Positions 23,525 through 37,000 of a stretch of 64,000 nucleotides of DNA are shown here, in pieces; within the stretch, counting starts at the first letter, position 1, and every line of letters starts with the position of its first letter. Origin of the DNA: Apophysomyces variabilis (taxonomy: Eukaryota; Mucoromycota; Mucoromycetes; Mucorales; Mucoraceae); assembly GCA_002749535.1 (NCBI GenBank), contig MZZL01000408.1, positions 921,465 to 985,464 of the forward strand, in the 5' to 3' direction. Made by a program: the position numbers and the translations under genes. The notes beneath the pieces were generated by a model. The model had not been told where the DNA came from. It saw only the letters and a list, made by a program, of their open reading frames with translations, and did no database searches.

Positions 23525-25088
23525 TTAATACGGTGTATCTAACAACGCATTTTCAAGCCGTCGTCTAGTCGTATACATTGGGCCTTCTGAAGGCACCATC
23601 ATTGAAACATGTTCGACGGAGACAGCTACCGCTTGATGCACCTGTTCGGGTTCCTCGATGATCTTGATTTCCTGATGACACAAAGGACAAGTAGCGTATC
23701 TTTTAGTCAGCCAAATATCTGGAGTTGCAACAAAAAGGATTTAGTGACACAACGAAACTTCCCGGTTGTTGTTTGATCTTGTCACCTACCGATGCAGACT
23801 TGGTGGTATTCATGTCCGCAAGGTAAGGTCCGTAATACATCATCGACGCGATACTCTTCCAAGCATATCACACAGCTGTTTGTCTCCTTTTCGTCAACCG
23901 TTCGCAGAGGTAGTAAGCTGAGGAAAACCGGATTGAGCCGTGCGCGTGGGATAACACCTAGAGGGTTATCTACAAGGTTCCGCCAGTAGCTGTCCTCGAG
24001 TATTTGGTTTCCCAACGTTTCATTCGACCTCCCTCGCTCCAACTCCCGCCGATATTGTTGTTCACGGCGCCATCGCTGCCGGTCGCCTGATATGGATTGA
24101 TGTGAGTCATAGAACTGGCGCTGGTTTTTCCACCAGTAACGACATTGTGCTGTACCTAGTTAGGTGTTCATAAGCCTACTACAAGAGAAAAAAAAAGGCA
24201 CCTGCTTACCAGCAATCACAAAGCAGGCGGTCAATATCAGGCCCGTGACGCCAAGCGCCAGTTTCCATGGTTCCATCATGGACGGTTTCGGTGGAAACAG
24301 TGTAACACGCACAAAGCTTGTTTGGCTTCCCGCAATGGAGGATGCCGAGGCATTCAGAAGAGCCTCACGTAGTTTCAATCCGACAGGAAGATCAACATAG
24401 TAGGCCGGGATATGTATTGTCCGCGGTTTGATTGCCTAAAAACTTTCTGCATTAAAATCACACGTACACTTCATGGCAACAAAGAATAGAAACTAACCAT
24501 GCCATAACTTGCATATTGATCGCTGTCAAATGTAATATTATTGTACACTATAACAGCGCTAGCTCCGTCCATCTCGGCTAAGAGAAGTTTATGGGTAAAT
24601 GGACAGTCTCCTCGGCCAATCAAAGCAATCTTTGTCATATTGGACGGAATGGTAACTGTCGTTTGAGTAGGCATACTTTCACAAGACAATCCACGATCGT
24701 ATAAGATACCCTAACATAGAAGCACATCAAGCTTTACTGACTCTCGGGTAACGTCATGTTTTTTTTTATTTTACCCTAAGGCCTTCTTGTGGTGCCATAG
24801 GTGTTTCTTCTGTTGTAAACACGTTTTTGTCGATCTGCCATTCTTCATGCTCGGTCAATTTTTCATCCGAAGATACATCGATTGGTACGATGACACGTTC
24901 TATCTATTTGTTTAATGCATCATATTCAACGCACAAGTAGATCTGTTTTTAAACTCGCCTTGTCGCAGCATTGCAGCACTGCCTTGAAACCATCGCGTTG
25001 CGTTCGGTAATGTAATCGCTCCCAGCAACAACCACATGACCAGTATAATAGCGGCCCCATATGTTAAGGGAGGGGTTATATGTCGCAT
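23525..25088 (-). CDS. PA-TM-RING E3 ubiquitin ligase (RNF13/RNF167-like)
   Basis: The start at 25088 gives MRHITPPLTYGAAIILVMWL, a signal anchor. Exons then give a protease-associated (PA) domain: LSCESMPTQTTVTIPSNM, KIALIGRGDCPFTHKLLLAE and ASAVIVYNNITFDSDQYASY, followed by VRVTLFPPK and a membrane helix (KLALGVTGLILTACFVIAG). A cytosolic part leads to a RING-H2 domain: SCVICLEEYRVDDVLRTLPC, GHEYHQVC and TKRYATCPLC, with Cys and two His in RING-H2 order. The tail ends LENALLDTPY at 23525. The PA-TM-RING order is that of endosomal or vacuolar membrane ligases such as RNF13, RNF167 and fungal Tul-like proteins that ubiquitinate membrane cargo. Introns near 23715-23790 and 24100-24190 keep the frame. 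It neighbours TDA3 in the same orientation. Confidence 0.88.
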
Positions 25089-25359
25089 TGCTTTTCTGTC
25101 TTTCTAGAAGTAGAAGAAACAGAGGCGTTATTAAAGACAGAATGGCTTATTAACAAACAAATCAAACAATTACCCTCGGAAAATATTCAGCAGAGGTGAG
25201 ACCTGTATGATCCCTTGTCGAACAACTTGGCGAACCCCGCCATTTAATAAAAGCATTGCTCTTTCTTCTCTGGACGAACATCTGCAGAATGACACAAGTA
25301 TCACACTATTGCCTTTTTATGTTCTACAAACATTGCAGAGAAAACTGTCTAAGAATGCA

Positions 25360-26650
25360 TTACAACCGATGTTTCGGGTCCATGGCTGCCACCGTATGCT
25401 CGTCCACGCAGGATATCTTGTTATCCGTCAATAGTTCAGACATCATTAAGCCGGTAACTGGGCCATTTAGAATGCCCCAGCAGGAATGTCCCGTGGCAAG
25501 GAAGAGCTGAGTATGGTGCGGGTGGGCACCAATGAGCGGCAGACCATCTTTAGATACGGGGAGGTAGCATGCTTGTTCCGCAACAACTGGTCCGTTGGAT
25601 AGATGTGAAGAAATTTTGGTTGCAAAACGTTCAAGATTCTTGAGAGCATTAGCGTTGGTTTGCACCTTGTCAGCGGATTCTGGAAGAGGTTCATTGTCAT
25701 TTGCAAGACAGATATAAGCTGTTCCATCCTAAAGAAAAGACATGAATGAAACACTAAATACATCAAGTGCCAAAGCTTTTAAAGCATCTATTACCGGTCG
25801 AAGATAGACCTATCTAAAAGTTAATGCCAAAACTTTCCTACTTCTTTACTCTTCCTTACCTCTGGGGTGGTGTATCCTTCGTCTTCGATCGACGTAAACA
25901 CTACATGATTGGGCAACTCACAATCCGGTGTGACGATGATGGAATGAGCTCTCGTACCGCTCACAGGCAATTTCTGAGAAGGAATGCCAGAATCGCTTAA
26001 TTCCAGTTTTCCGCTCCAAGGTCCCATACAAACGACGACCGCATCTGCCGTGAGAGTCTCGCCGTTGTCCAAAATAACTCCGGTCACTTTCTTTTTGTCC
26101 TCCTTATCATACAACAATCGCGTTACAGCGTGATAAATAATCTGGACATGGCCTGTCTCAACTGCCTTGTCAAATAAAAGTTGGGAGAATTCGCGAGGAT
26201 GTAATTGAGCGGTAGTGTCAGGTGTCCCTAGGACGGATACAGATTTCACATTGCCTCGGTCAAGCCAATGAAGGTCAGAAGGCTTTGAATGCTTTGTCTT
26301 GCCGAAAGATACAGAGTAGCTATTAACGCGTCTGTATCCATAATTGTTCACGCCATCCAACTCCTTCGCTAGCTTGGCGTGCAGGTCAAATGATGCTGCG
26401 GATAAGTTACCCAGTTCGGCGTCACTCCTAGTTTTTGAAAAGTTCAATTTATTCTGTTATGCTATACAAAGCCGAAGTTTTACCAGTCTCGTGCAAGAAA
26501 TCCTCCTGCCTTTCCACTTGCTGCACAGGCCACTCCCGTCCTTTCAATAACGGTCAGCCTCAACTGATGACCAGTGGCCCTTTGTGACAAGAAAAACGAG
26601 GTGCAAGCACCCATAATGCCAGCACCAACTATAATGACATGCTTCGACAT
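25360..26650 (-). CDS. TDA3: TDA3-like FAD-dependent (DAO family) oxidoreductase
   Basis: The ATG at 26650 gives MSKHVIIVGAGIMGACTSFF, a Rossmann FAD-binding motif (GxGxxG), followed by VIERTGVACAASGKAGGFLA; the ASGKAGG-x-LA phrase is characteristic of Tda3. Exon 2 (about 25860-26430) contains AAVVVCMGPWSG-type and GTRAHSIIV segments. The last exon carries DGTAYICLANDNEP, LPVSKDGLPLIGAHP and GHSCWGILNGPVTG, the C-terminal FAD-contacting motif, with a stop at 25360. Two introns are inferred from frame. Yeast Tda3 is a DAO-fold protein linked to endosome-to-Golgi trafficking; its substrate is unknown. Nothing seems broken. The start could not be extended because the only upstream in-frame start is TTG. 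Confidence 0.88.
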
Positions 26651-27633
26651 GTTTATCAGTTCTGCCAATGAGTGATGATCAGCGGGTGCAGTGCGAAAAG
26701 GAAGGATATTAAGAAATGATACCTATCGTAAGAGTTGCGTCATCTTTCTACACCTGTGCTTTTTAGTCAATACTGTGAATGCTGCGCCAGGCTATAAGAC
26801 AAATGAATCTCTAAGGAAACTCCGGCATGTAAAACAATGAAGAGCCTGCACTGCAACACAACATGAAGAGAATGCTATACAAAGCTATGGAGAAGAAAAT
26901 CAGCTAGAGGTGGTAGGATGCATGCATCCACGTCGCTTAAAGTCAATATAATATATGCTTCCTCATGTACCGAACCATTGCATAGACCTTTTTTCATACA
27001 GTAATGGGATGATAATCATGGAGGACGCGGGGAAACAAAATCTGTAGGATCGGGATAGGACGCGATTGCTAATCGATCGTCTTACGCGTTACAAAGAACA
27101 TAATCATTCCATGAACGATTCCCTCCATTACTGTTGGTAGACCCGAATGACCGCCTGGGTCCATAGTTGCTATAGCCTTCTTTGATGGTAACGCGAAATT
27201 ATTTTCATGTTATAGTCGATTTCTTTTTTCTTGGTATCATGAGAGATAATGTTTTCTTTAGTAGCGTTCCGATCTATACTACTGTTTCGGTCTGGGATGC
27301 ATGATACAGTAAACATATTGTAGTCTATTTCTTTTGACCTTAGGTAACATGGATCATTACTTCAAAATTTACTGTAAGTGCCAAATCGGAGTCTGGGGTT
27401 GAATCTTAGCATGTGGATTTCTCCGAAAGAACGAATCAGGTCCAATCATCTAATGTCCTTTGTGTCCGTAGCGGTTACTTAAGTTGTGTCTACAAAAAAA
27501 AAGTGTGACGACTCTGAACATTTTCCAGCGAAAAAAAAAATCTGGCACCCCTACACACAGGTAGCCTGGAGCGAACCTTTCGGAAGGAAGTGCCCACACA
27601 GCATATACACAGCGGCTTGAAAAAACAAACATA
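26651..27633. other. Intergenic with an unresolved coding-like minus-strand patch
   Basis: Divergent promoters of TDA3 and TIM17. The minus strand over about 27080-27190 is open in two frames; one of them reads PGGHSGLPTVMEGIVHGMIM and ends near 27078, and could be the last exon of a small membrane protein. Near 27210-27350 two similar stretches (the complements of GAAATCGACTATAACATG and GAAATAGACTACAATATG) form an imperfect direct repeat. No family was recognised. Confidence 0.3.
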
Positions 27634-28299
27634 ATGGGTCATTCACAAGATCATTCACGAGATCCCTGGTGAGAAGGAAAACTTCAAACTTAAAAGATAG
27701 TAAAGCTCATTCAACCCTCCGATTGTCTTTTGTCTCTATTTAGCCCTTGGGTCATCTTCAACGATTTGGGTGGTGCATTTGTTATGGGTGCCGTTGGTGG
27801 TGGTATCTGGCATTCTGTTAAAGGCGCAAAAAACTCACCAAGGGTAATGATTATCAGAAGAAAAACAAGTGGAAAACGACATATGTACGGTTGTCTCACA
27901 CGACTAGAATTCTCATTGATAGGGTGAACGTATGGCGGGTGCACTCAGTGCTATGAAGGCCCGAGCACCTGTACTTGGTGGTAATTTTGCCGTTTGGGGT
28001 GGTATGTTCTCCACATTTGATTGTGCCCTAAAGGGTATCAGACAAAAGGAAGATCCGTGGAACTCGATCATATCAGGTGCCTTGACCGGCGGAGCTCTTG
28101 CCGCTCGTGGTGGTGTCAAGACAGCGACTATTTCAGCAGTCGTTGGTGGAAGTTTGTTGGCGCTGATCGAAGGTATTGGTATCGCCATCACTCGCCTCAC
28201 TGCCGAACAGAATAAACCTGTCATGCCCCAAGTAAGTTTAGTAACTTCTATGGATGACACTGTGTTAACCACCTATTCTTCGTGCAAAAACAGTTTTAG
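27634..28299 (+). CDS. TIM17: Mitochondrial import inner membrane translocase subunit Tim17
   Basis: The start at 27634 gives [11 protein letters not shown]. The first intron (GTGAGAAGG..ATTTAG) joins to [21 protein letters not shown] second intron lies between KGAKNSP and [14 protein letters not shown], and a third after VMPQ joins to Phe and the stop at 28297-28299. The sequence contains the four membrane segments of the Tim17/22/23 family, including [38 protein letters not shown] and [21 protein letters not shown]-x3-DPWNSIxxGxxTGG is diagnostic of Tim17. It is a core channel or gating subunit of TIM23, moving presequence proteins across the mitochondrial inner membrane. The length and all blocks are normal. 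An alcohol dehydrogenase gene follows 346 bp downstream on the same strand. Confidence 0.95.
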
Positions 28300-28645
28300 A
28301 TGAACCAAAAATTATAGAATCCGATATATATATATCGAACAATGAAAAGCTTCCCCTTTCTTTCTTCTTTAATTAAAAATCGTTTCGTGCGCTGTGTATA
28401 CAAATCCTGAAGGTCTTTAGCATCTTTTTTCTTCGCATAATTAGAGAATGCGTTGTTTTCTTTTTTGCTCTGCATGATGATCATATATATAGGATCGTGG
28501 GGATTCAGCAGAACTCAGCTGTTGCACTGTTCCCGAGCCGGTCTTCGGGCTACATCGGCGTTTGAACCCTGCAAAAAAAAAAATTCGGTTTTATATGTTC
28601 TAGCAGGCATATTCTACATGCTTGTTTTCCCTTTGTTCCTTCATA

Positions 28646-30327
<1,682 letters not shown>

Positions 30328-30841
30328 TTAGAACGTATTAATGAGAAGGGGATTGTGTAGGATGTGAGATAGATAACAAGAGAATATAAAATGCGGGTGG
30401 AAATAGTATACGATGTTTGAATAAATTTGCTTGTGCTAAAAAAGAAATGTATGAATTCGGCATCCTTAGAGCGGGACAAGGCTTAATATTTCTTATGGAA
30501 ATTGAATTTTGGGTTGGTATTAAGGAAAAGCCCATTGTAAGTTACTTGACGCGCTTTCTTCACAAATACTTTTGTTCTTCTCCCATCTCGGTCATTTATG
30601 CTCTGTTTTGGTTAATGCGTTCTTAACGGCACCATTATTTGCTAAAGTTTTGCCGGCCTAGTAGTATGTTAAAGACTATAGCGCTTTATCTTTTTTGGCG
30701 TTTTGGTTATAGTCTTAATTCCTGCATAAAAAAGGCTGACAAGCGAATAGTTTGTGTCTTACAGCAGTGCCCTAGGCAGTTTCCTTACAACACAGTAGTG
30801 AATTGTTGTAGCTACCCTAAACGCAAAAAGTCTACTTAACA
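30328..30841. other. Intergenic, start of repeat island
   Basis: AT-rich downstream flank of the dehydrogenase gene. No gene was recognised. From here to 41.3 kb most sequence is repetitive or mobile. Confidence 0.5.
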
Positions 30842-31102
30842 TAGGGCTTGAAATGGGCGGGCCTTAACCGGTCGGGTCATAACTGGGCCAGGACAGGATA
30901 TTGACCCATGGCCCGCTGGGCTGGGCCAAGATCTTAACCCGGAACCCGGCACACTAGGCCTATCACACTAAGATGGGCCCATTGACCCGTGGGCCAAGTC
31001 GGGCGGGCCATATCAGGCGGGCCAATTTTATGGCCCGGAACCCGGCCCACTAAGGCTCGCCCGGCAGATATCTGGTCGGGCCAGGTCAAATTCTGAGCCC
31101 TA
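30842..31102 (+). mobile_element. GC-rich MITE, copy 1 (TA target site, TAGGGCT terminal repeats)
   Basis: The GC-rich 261-bp unit stands out from AT-rich flanks. It begins TAGGGCTTGAAAT and ends with the inverted form (AATTCTGAGCCCTA), so its ends are short inverted repeats containing the TA dinucleotides. The inside is full of GGCCC/GGGCC boxes. A second copy lies at 39773-39969 in the opposite orientation, nearly identical apart from about 65 bp (around 31012-31080) present only here, which looks like an internal duplication of a GGAACCCGGC segment. TA ends suggest mobilisation by a Tc1/mariner-type transposase. No coding capacity. Confidence 0.8.
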
Positions 31103-31311
31103 CTTCTATTCCATAGTTTCACTATAAAGACTTAATTTTGGTTCCAGTTTAGTTCTTTTGAGGAACTCTAATAAAACTTTACTGATTTTTCTATATGGTT
31201 GAAACATGTTCTTATTAAAATTTAATAACATATATTGCAAAGCTATATTTTTTTATACTGTGTTCAGTAAAGCTGATTTTACTCACTATAATTGGTCATA
31301 GATATCACTAA

Positions 31312-33240
31312 GTCGTGAAATCATGACACGTGCGGTGCTTATGTACTGTGACAAGTAAGTACAAAAGAAGGATAGGGGTAGAAATAAATAAAATAGTACC
31401 AGACACAAAAGTACAACAACAACAAGTGTGAATAATGAATTCGCAAAATATCAACTGTTCAAACAAATACAATTGAGGGAGGGTCGGGTTAAGGAAAAGA
31501 TATAACGAAGGGTAGTAGAAGAGAGTGAAAACAAAATAAAATATATGAAAGGATGATAACAAAAGGGAGTCCACCAAATAAACAATGTCACTTCAAACGA
31601 TCTTAGCAGTAAAGATGAGTTCCTTAGATCCTTTCTCAAAAGCAATCTCAAAGACACTCCAAATTCACTGTACCCAGAAAAGATGTTTGCAAGTACAATA
31701 CGGTTCCGGTTCTTTAGGTCCAAAAGGTTTTGCCAAGGAGATTCCTTTCTTTTTTTTTTGCGAAAAAAAGGTTTTTTCCTTTTTTACCTCCCCGGTGTCT
31801 TTATCTCTTCTGAAACTATTTGACCAAAGAGGGGAATTCACTAGAACTAACTTAAAATTGAAACCATACAAAACGGAGGTAAACGCTAAGGACATGGGTT
31901 AGGAAAAGCATGCGATCACTGGAAAAGAATGGGAGGAAGAATTCAGTCGTGTTTTCCAAGTTACACCAAATGACCATTACGTCCGAGGCGGATGTGCGTG
32001 TACAAATAATTGATTGTGGGGTGTATCAACCAGGTCTGTAAGAGGGGTGCACGTACAAGGCAGGTGTGCACCAAACCAAGAGCAAAGGTCGCGCACCTAG
32101 GCCAACTTGTGGTGCACCTAGCCGTGTACTTCTTGAAGAGTAAGACAAACTTTCCATCATACTTGCTCCCAAGAGGTCCATCTTTTTATTCTTTCAATGT
32201 TGCATTTACTCGGGTGGTGAGGCCTGAAAAACTATCACACAAGGTGTCAATCATGACACGTGCGGTGCTTTGTCTTGTGACAGAAGGGTACAAAATAAAG
32301 AGAATACAAATATACGTAGGAAGGGAAGGGGCGCACAATAAATATAACACTTAGAAGAAAAGGATACAATGTAATCGCAATTGATAAAAGGGGAAGGGTA
32401 CAATAAGATAATCTCAACCGTAAGAAGGGTGTTAAAGAATTTTAAAAGAGAATAATAAAATAAAGGTGATCGAAAGAAGGAAATACAATAATAGAAGGGT
32501 ACCAAAAAAAAAGACTCTCGCGAAATACACAATAAACTTCTGTCAATTATATGCTTCAATGATCCTCAGCGATCCAATGACAACAATATAACTTGACCAA
32601 GACAAATTTCAGAGTGTAAACAGAGCTTGAGTCACAAAAAGGGTTTTTGGATGTCGCTCCCGCACACACCTTTCTATTTCCTTTGTCCTCGTCTTTTTAT
32701 TAACGGAAAACTTCTACTGAACTTCGTACTAGTGAGACAAGATCTTTAGGAAAGGAAACTAATAAAAGAATGGACGAAACGGAAGACAGCAATAACGAAC
32801 AAAAGAAAATAATTATGAATTATACTATCTTGACTTAAAAGACAACAGCGTATACGTCAGGATAGAACAATAAAATGCAGAGATGATAGCGTCGTGTAAC
32901 ACCGGTTTTACCCAGGTCAAGGTCAAGTGGTAGGTTCATCATTCACGAAAGTTGTGCACCATTGGAGTCTGTTGTGTGTCTATCTTTCGGTTCGTAAAGG
33001 TAGTGTACCTCAAAAGATGCGGTGTACCAACAACTGCCAGACGTTGTGTCCCAGCCAAATACGTTGTGCACGAACTCCGCCAAGTGTCGTGTACCTCCCA
33101 AAATGTGGTGCACTTAACCGAAGAAACAGGGAGAAGACCAAGACTTTCTGTAGAATCGAGTATATGCAAGAGCTTCATTTCCATATATTTTTACTTCCTT
33201 GGGACGGCCATAAATAATTACACTGACGCTTCAATCATGT
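31312..33240 (+). repeat. Degenerate duplicated unit of about 0.93 kb (possible old LTRs)
   Basis: The 20-base string TCATGACACGTGCGGTGCTT occurs at about 31322 and again at about 32251. Each is followed by a similar purine-rich, AT-rich stretch and, about 700 bp later, by a cluster of GTGYAC boxes (32047-32130 and 32954-33114). A third partial start (TCAATCATGTCAG) appears at about 33232. The layout suggests two diverged tandem copies of one unit, perhaps decayed LTRs or a satellite-like repeat. No protein-coding sequence was recognised inside. Confidence 0.45.
32954..33114 (+). repeat. Array of GTGYAC boxes at 19-24 bp spacing
   Basis: GTGCACC, GTGTACC, GTGTACC, GTGTCCC, GTGCACG, GTGTACC and GTGCACT start at 32954, 33003, 33022, 33046, 33066, 33089 and 33108. 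After the first gap of 49 bp the spacings are 19, 24, 20, 23 and 19 bp. The sequence between boxes varies. A shorter similar series lies at 32047-32130. It could be a degenerate minisatellite or an array of protein-binding sites. Confidence 0.5.
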
Positions 33241-33598
33241 CAGTAGATAAAGCATATAGGTTATTTTGTATCTGATATAAAATAATAAAAATAGATTGCA
33301 AGATAACTCTTCTTTATTCGATCCAAGTGAAGGGTTTATATAGTTTTCTAAAACTTGCTGTGGTATATGATCGATGTCTTTTTACTAAGCTGATTATTCT
33401 GATTTGGGTATTATCATTGATCAATGGATAAGGCCAGAAAAGGAAGGTACTAAGAAGGTCCATCCGTCACGTGACTCTTGCAGTTGACGTAGCCTTTTTG
33501 GCGGGTTACTTTGCTGTTTGGCGTGAAGCGCCATTTCTTCTTTTGCGTCCTTGTTTCTGATTGGCTTTTTACCCTTTCGCTCATGACAATCACGTGAA

Positions 33599-33669
33599 GC
33601 CGTGATAGTATAGTGGCAGTACATCGCGTTGTGGCCGCGCTGACCCTGGTTCGATTCCAGGTCACGGCA
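33599..33669 (+). tRNA. tRNA-His (GTG anticodon)
   Basis: The 71-nt sequence begins GCCGTGA and ends TCACGGC plus A, so the acceptor stem pairs fully. The anticodon arm CGCG-TTGTGGC-CGCG shows anticodon GTG (His). The T arm CCTGG-TTCGATT-CCAGG pairs perfectly and contains the B box GGTTCGATTCC; the A box is in TAGTATAGTGGCAGTA. A run of five T at 33674-33678 is the pol III terminator. There is no intron and no encoded CCA. Two CACGTG palindromes lie upstream (33468-33473 and 33591-33596, the second touching the gene start). A Ty3-type retrotransposon begins 42 bp after its 3' end. Confidence 0.95.
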
Positions 33670-33711
33670 GTTCTTTTTAACTTTTTGTTTTCGATGTTAC
33701 ACAAAGGTTTT

Positions 33712-34043
33712 TGTCGTCGCCGTATCCTTGAGCTGGTAATCCAATGGCCAGGAAAAGACGAGACAAAGATAGTGAACAATAGAATCACAATAAAAATAAG
33801 TGGATAAGATGATGTTTTATTCTTCGTTGATCTCATGGATATTTATATCTTTTTTCTATTCTAAATTATGTAATCTTCTCGGTACGGTGATAGAAAAGGG
33901 AATCGGTTAAAAGACAAAAGGTAAAGTGCGGTAGATGAGAACTTCTTGGAGATTCGATCTTTTTTTGGACAAACACCGAGAGAAGCAAAGACTTGCCTTC
34001 TTCGGTGCTTAAGCGTGATTGGCCGATGGTCTGTACTACGACA
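33712..34043 (-). repeat. 3' LTR of the Ty3-type element
   Basis: 332 bp, TG..CA ends within the 6-bp inverted repeat TGTCGT/ACGACA. In element orientation it contains an A/T-rich TATA-like ATATAAATA stretch (near 33838-33850). Its first bases also encode the last pol codons and the stop. Confidence 0.93.
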
Positions 34044-37000
34044 TTACTCCCCCCCGAGCTTGTTGTTCGTCCTCGAGCAACATCGAAAGCGAATGGTCCT
34101 GAACGTGCTGTCTGTCTGCGGCGCGAGCAGAGGCTGGATCGTACCAAGGACTTTGTATGGGCGCGCTGGCGTTAACAGGGCGTAATCGATCGGTGTGGAC
34201 CCAGGAGTTGTAGATCTTGTCTTGCAGGTCTTTCAGCTGGTAAATATCAGATTCGTGGTTTACTGCGATAATGGTGTAAGGGCCTTTCCAGTTGAACTCT
34301 AGGCCGAACTTGTTTTCATGGCGCATTAGGACGAGGTCACCCACTTGGAAGACTTGGTGCTTCATAACAGCATCCCAAACGGCCTTGTCCTTCTCAGCAT
34401 TTTGGCGTAATTTTTCTGCAGCGAGGCGACGAGCTTCTCTCAACCGAAGTAATGCAGGCTTGCGGGATTCAAACAATTCGGCCGGTTCTCCAGATGTTTC
34501 AATGGATAAAAAGGGGCGTAATGAGTCACCAGGCAGATTCGGTTCTTGACCATAGACCATGTAAAAAGGACTTAGACCCGTTGTTCGGTGTTTGCGTATG
34601 CGACAGGCAAAGACAGCGGTGTAGACGTATTCATCCCATCGTGAGATGGCTCCATTGACGTATTTTCGCAACATTTGCTTTAGGATACCGTTTGTGCGCT
34701 CACACTTGCCATTAGACCGTGGATGGAAGGCTGAAGTAAATTGATGATGCAGTCGGATACGACCCAGATACTTATCGAGAACTTTAGACATAAAATTGGG
34801 ACCACGATCTGTAACCATCTCCAAGGGGCAACCGAAATTCATGACGATTTCTTCAAAAATAAAATCCGCAACAGCTTCACCAGTGGCGTCTGGGAGGGCG
34901 CGCGCAATAGTCCAATTTGTCGTGTAATCAACTGCGACCAGGATCCAACGATTTCCATTCACTGTTGTTGGCAACTCTCCAATAAAGTCTAAGTGCCATC
35001 GTTCAAAAGGAGCAGGTACATCTAAAGGCTTCATCGGTGCGTGGTGGATATTGCGTTCGGCATTGGCAGCGAGCTGACACTGAGGGCATTCTCTGATCCA
35101 TTCTTGTATGTCGTGCTTCATGTTGGGCCACCACCATCGTTTCTTAACCAGATCGTACACCGTGAGGTTCCCTTGATGACCAAAACTGGAATGGAAGTGT
35201 CGTACAATTTCTGCGCGACGAGCAAAGAGAGCAAAACGGATTTCTTGAATTGAACCACCAAATTTGACTTTCCTGAACACCTGATCGCCACGGGTCACGA
35301 ATTGTTCCTGATGTTTTGACAAAAGATCTTTGTACGTCTCCGGCCAGTTTGCCTCGGGCCGTAAATAGAACTTTGGCCAGTCAGACTCTTGGATGGCTTT
35401 CAGGGCAAACAGATAATCCGGTTCCATACTTTCTTCATCTGTGATACTATAGTTGCCACCTTGTCGTGAAAGTAGATCAGGGACATGATTGTCGCGCCCA
35501 GGCTTGTATCGTATCTCTGGGTCAAAACATTCTATTTCTGCCATCCAACGTGTAAGGCGAGGTGTAGGTTTGGTTTGAGTTCGAAAATAGCGAAGAGGGT
35601 GGTGATCAGTGTACACGACGTAGGGGCGACCTTCGATAAAACAACGCCAAGTCCGGAGAGCATGCAAGATACCAAGTAGTTCCCGCTCTTGGGCCGGGTA
35701 ATTTCTCTCGCAGGCAGATAGCTTCTTTGATTCGAACGCCAGGGGATGCATTAGGCCATCCGGCCCTTCCTGTAGTAGGACTGCTCCCACACCATAATCG
35801 GAAGCATCTGTTTCTATCACATAAGGCAATTCCGGATTTGGGGGTAGCAGAATAGGGGCATTGGTCATGCATGACTTGATCTTTTCAAACGCTTCTTGAC
35901 ATTTCGGGGTCCACACAATGGGTCTTGTCTTTGCACCGGTCCCTTTGGTGAGGTCCGTCAAAGGTGCAGCAATCGTTGAGAAGTCTTTGATGAACCGTCG
36001 GTAATGAGACCCTAATCCCACGAACTGTCTTACTTCTTGCACGTTTGTCGGTACCGGCCAGTCTTGAATAGCTTTGACCTTCTCTTCGGAAGGTCTGATC
36101 CCTTCAGTAGATACTTGGAAACCCACGAACTGTAATTCGGTCTTGTTGAATTCACACTTCTTTAGGTTTGCGATTAGCTGTGCTTGCTGAAGTCGTTTCA
36201 ATATCTCCTTGACATGTTCGTAGTGTTCTTCTTGCGTCTTGCTATAGATAAGAATGTCGTCCAAGTATACAAGTGCAAACCTGTCGAGACAGTTGCCAAG
36301 CACCGAGTTCATCAGTCGCTGAAAAGTTGGTGGAGCGTTCGTAAGACCAAAAGGGAGTACCAGAAACTCATAGGAACCGTAGCGTGTGTTGAATCCTGTC
36401 TTTGGTATGTCTTCTTCCCTTATACGCACTTGATGGTAACCGCTTTTTAGATCGATACTTGAGAAGAATTTGGCACCACCTAGCCGCTCCAGGCATTCAT
36501 CAATCCGTGGCAAAGGATGCGAGTTTCGACGAGTGATTTGATTGATGGCCCTATAGTCAACACACATACGCATTGATCCATCCTTCTTTCGGACAAAAAG
36601 TACTGGAGCACCCCAGGGTGACGCACTCGGACGGATGAGGCGAAGTTCAAGGAGCTCATTCAGTTGCTTTCGCAGTTCATCAAGTTCTAGAGGACTCATC
36701 TTGTATGGCGCACGGTTGATTGGAGCCGCGTCCCCTGTATCGATAACATGCTCAACATCTCGTTTAGGCGGCAACCCGGGTAATTTGTCTCGAAATACAT
36801 CGCTAAATTCAGCGACCAGGTTGGTGAATCGGGGGTCCTGACACATCCAATTCCCTTCGGCGTCTGTTCGGAGATAACAAAGGTATTGAGCTTCTACTTG
36901 CTTTTCTCGTTCGAATCGTTGAACCTGTCGATGTGATATGAGATATGCCAAATCAGGTACTGGACGATCGTTCTTTGGTCGCAAGGTGTATGTCCCCTCT

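Noticed and set aside
32954..33114. Phased GTGYAC boxes as a CRISPR-like array
   Set aside because: Repeats are only 6-7 bp, imperfect and in a fungal nuclear context; no cas-like genes. Reported as a repeat array instead.
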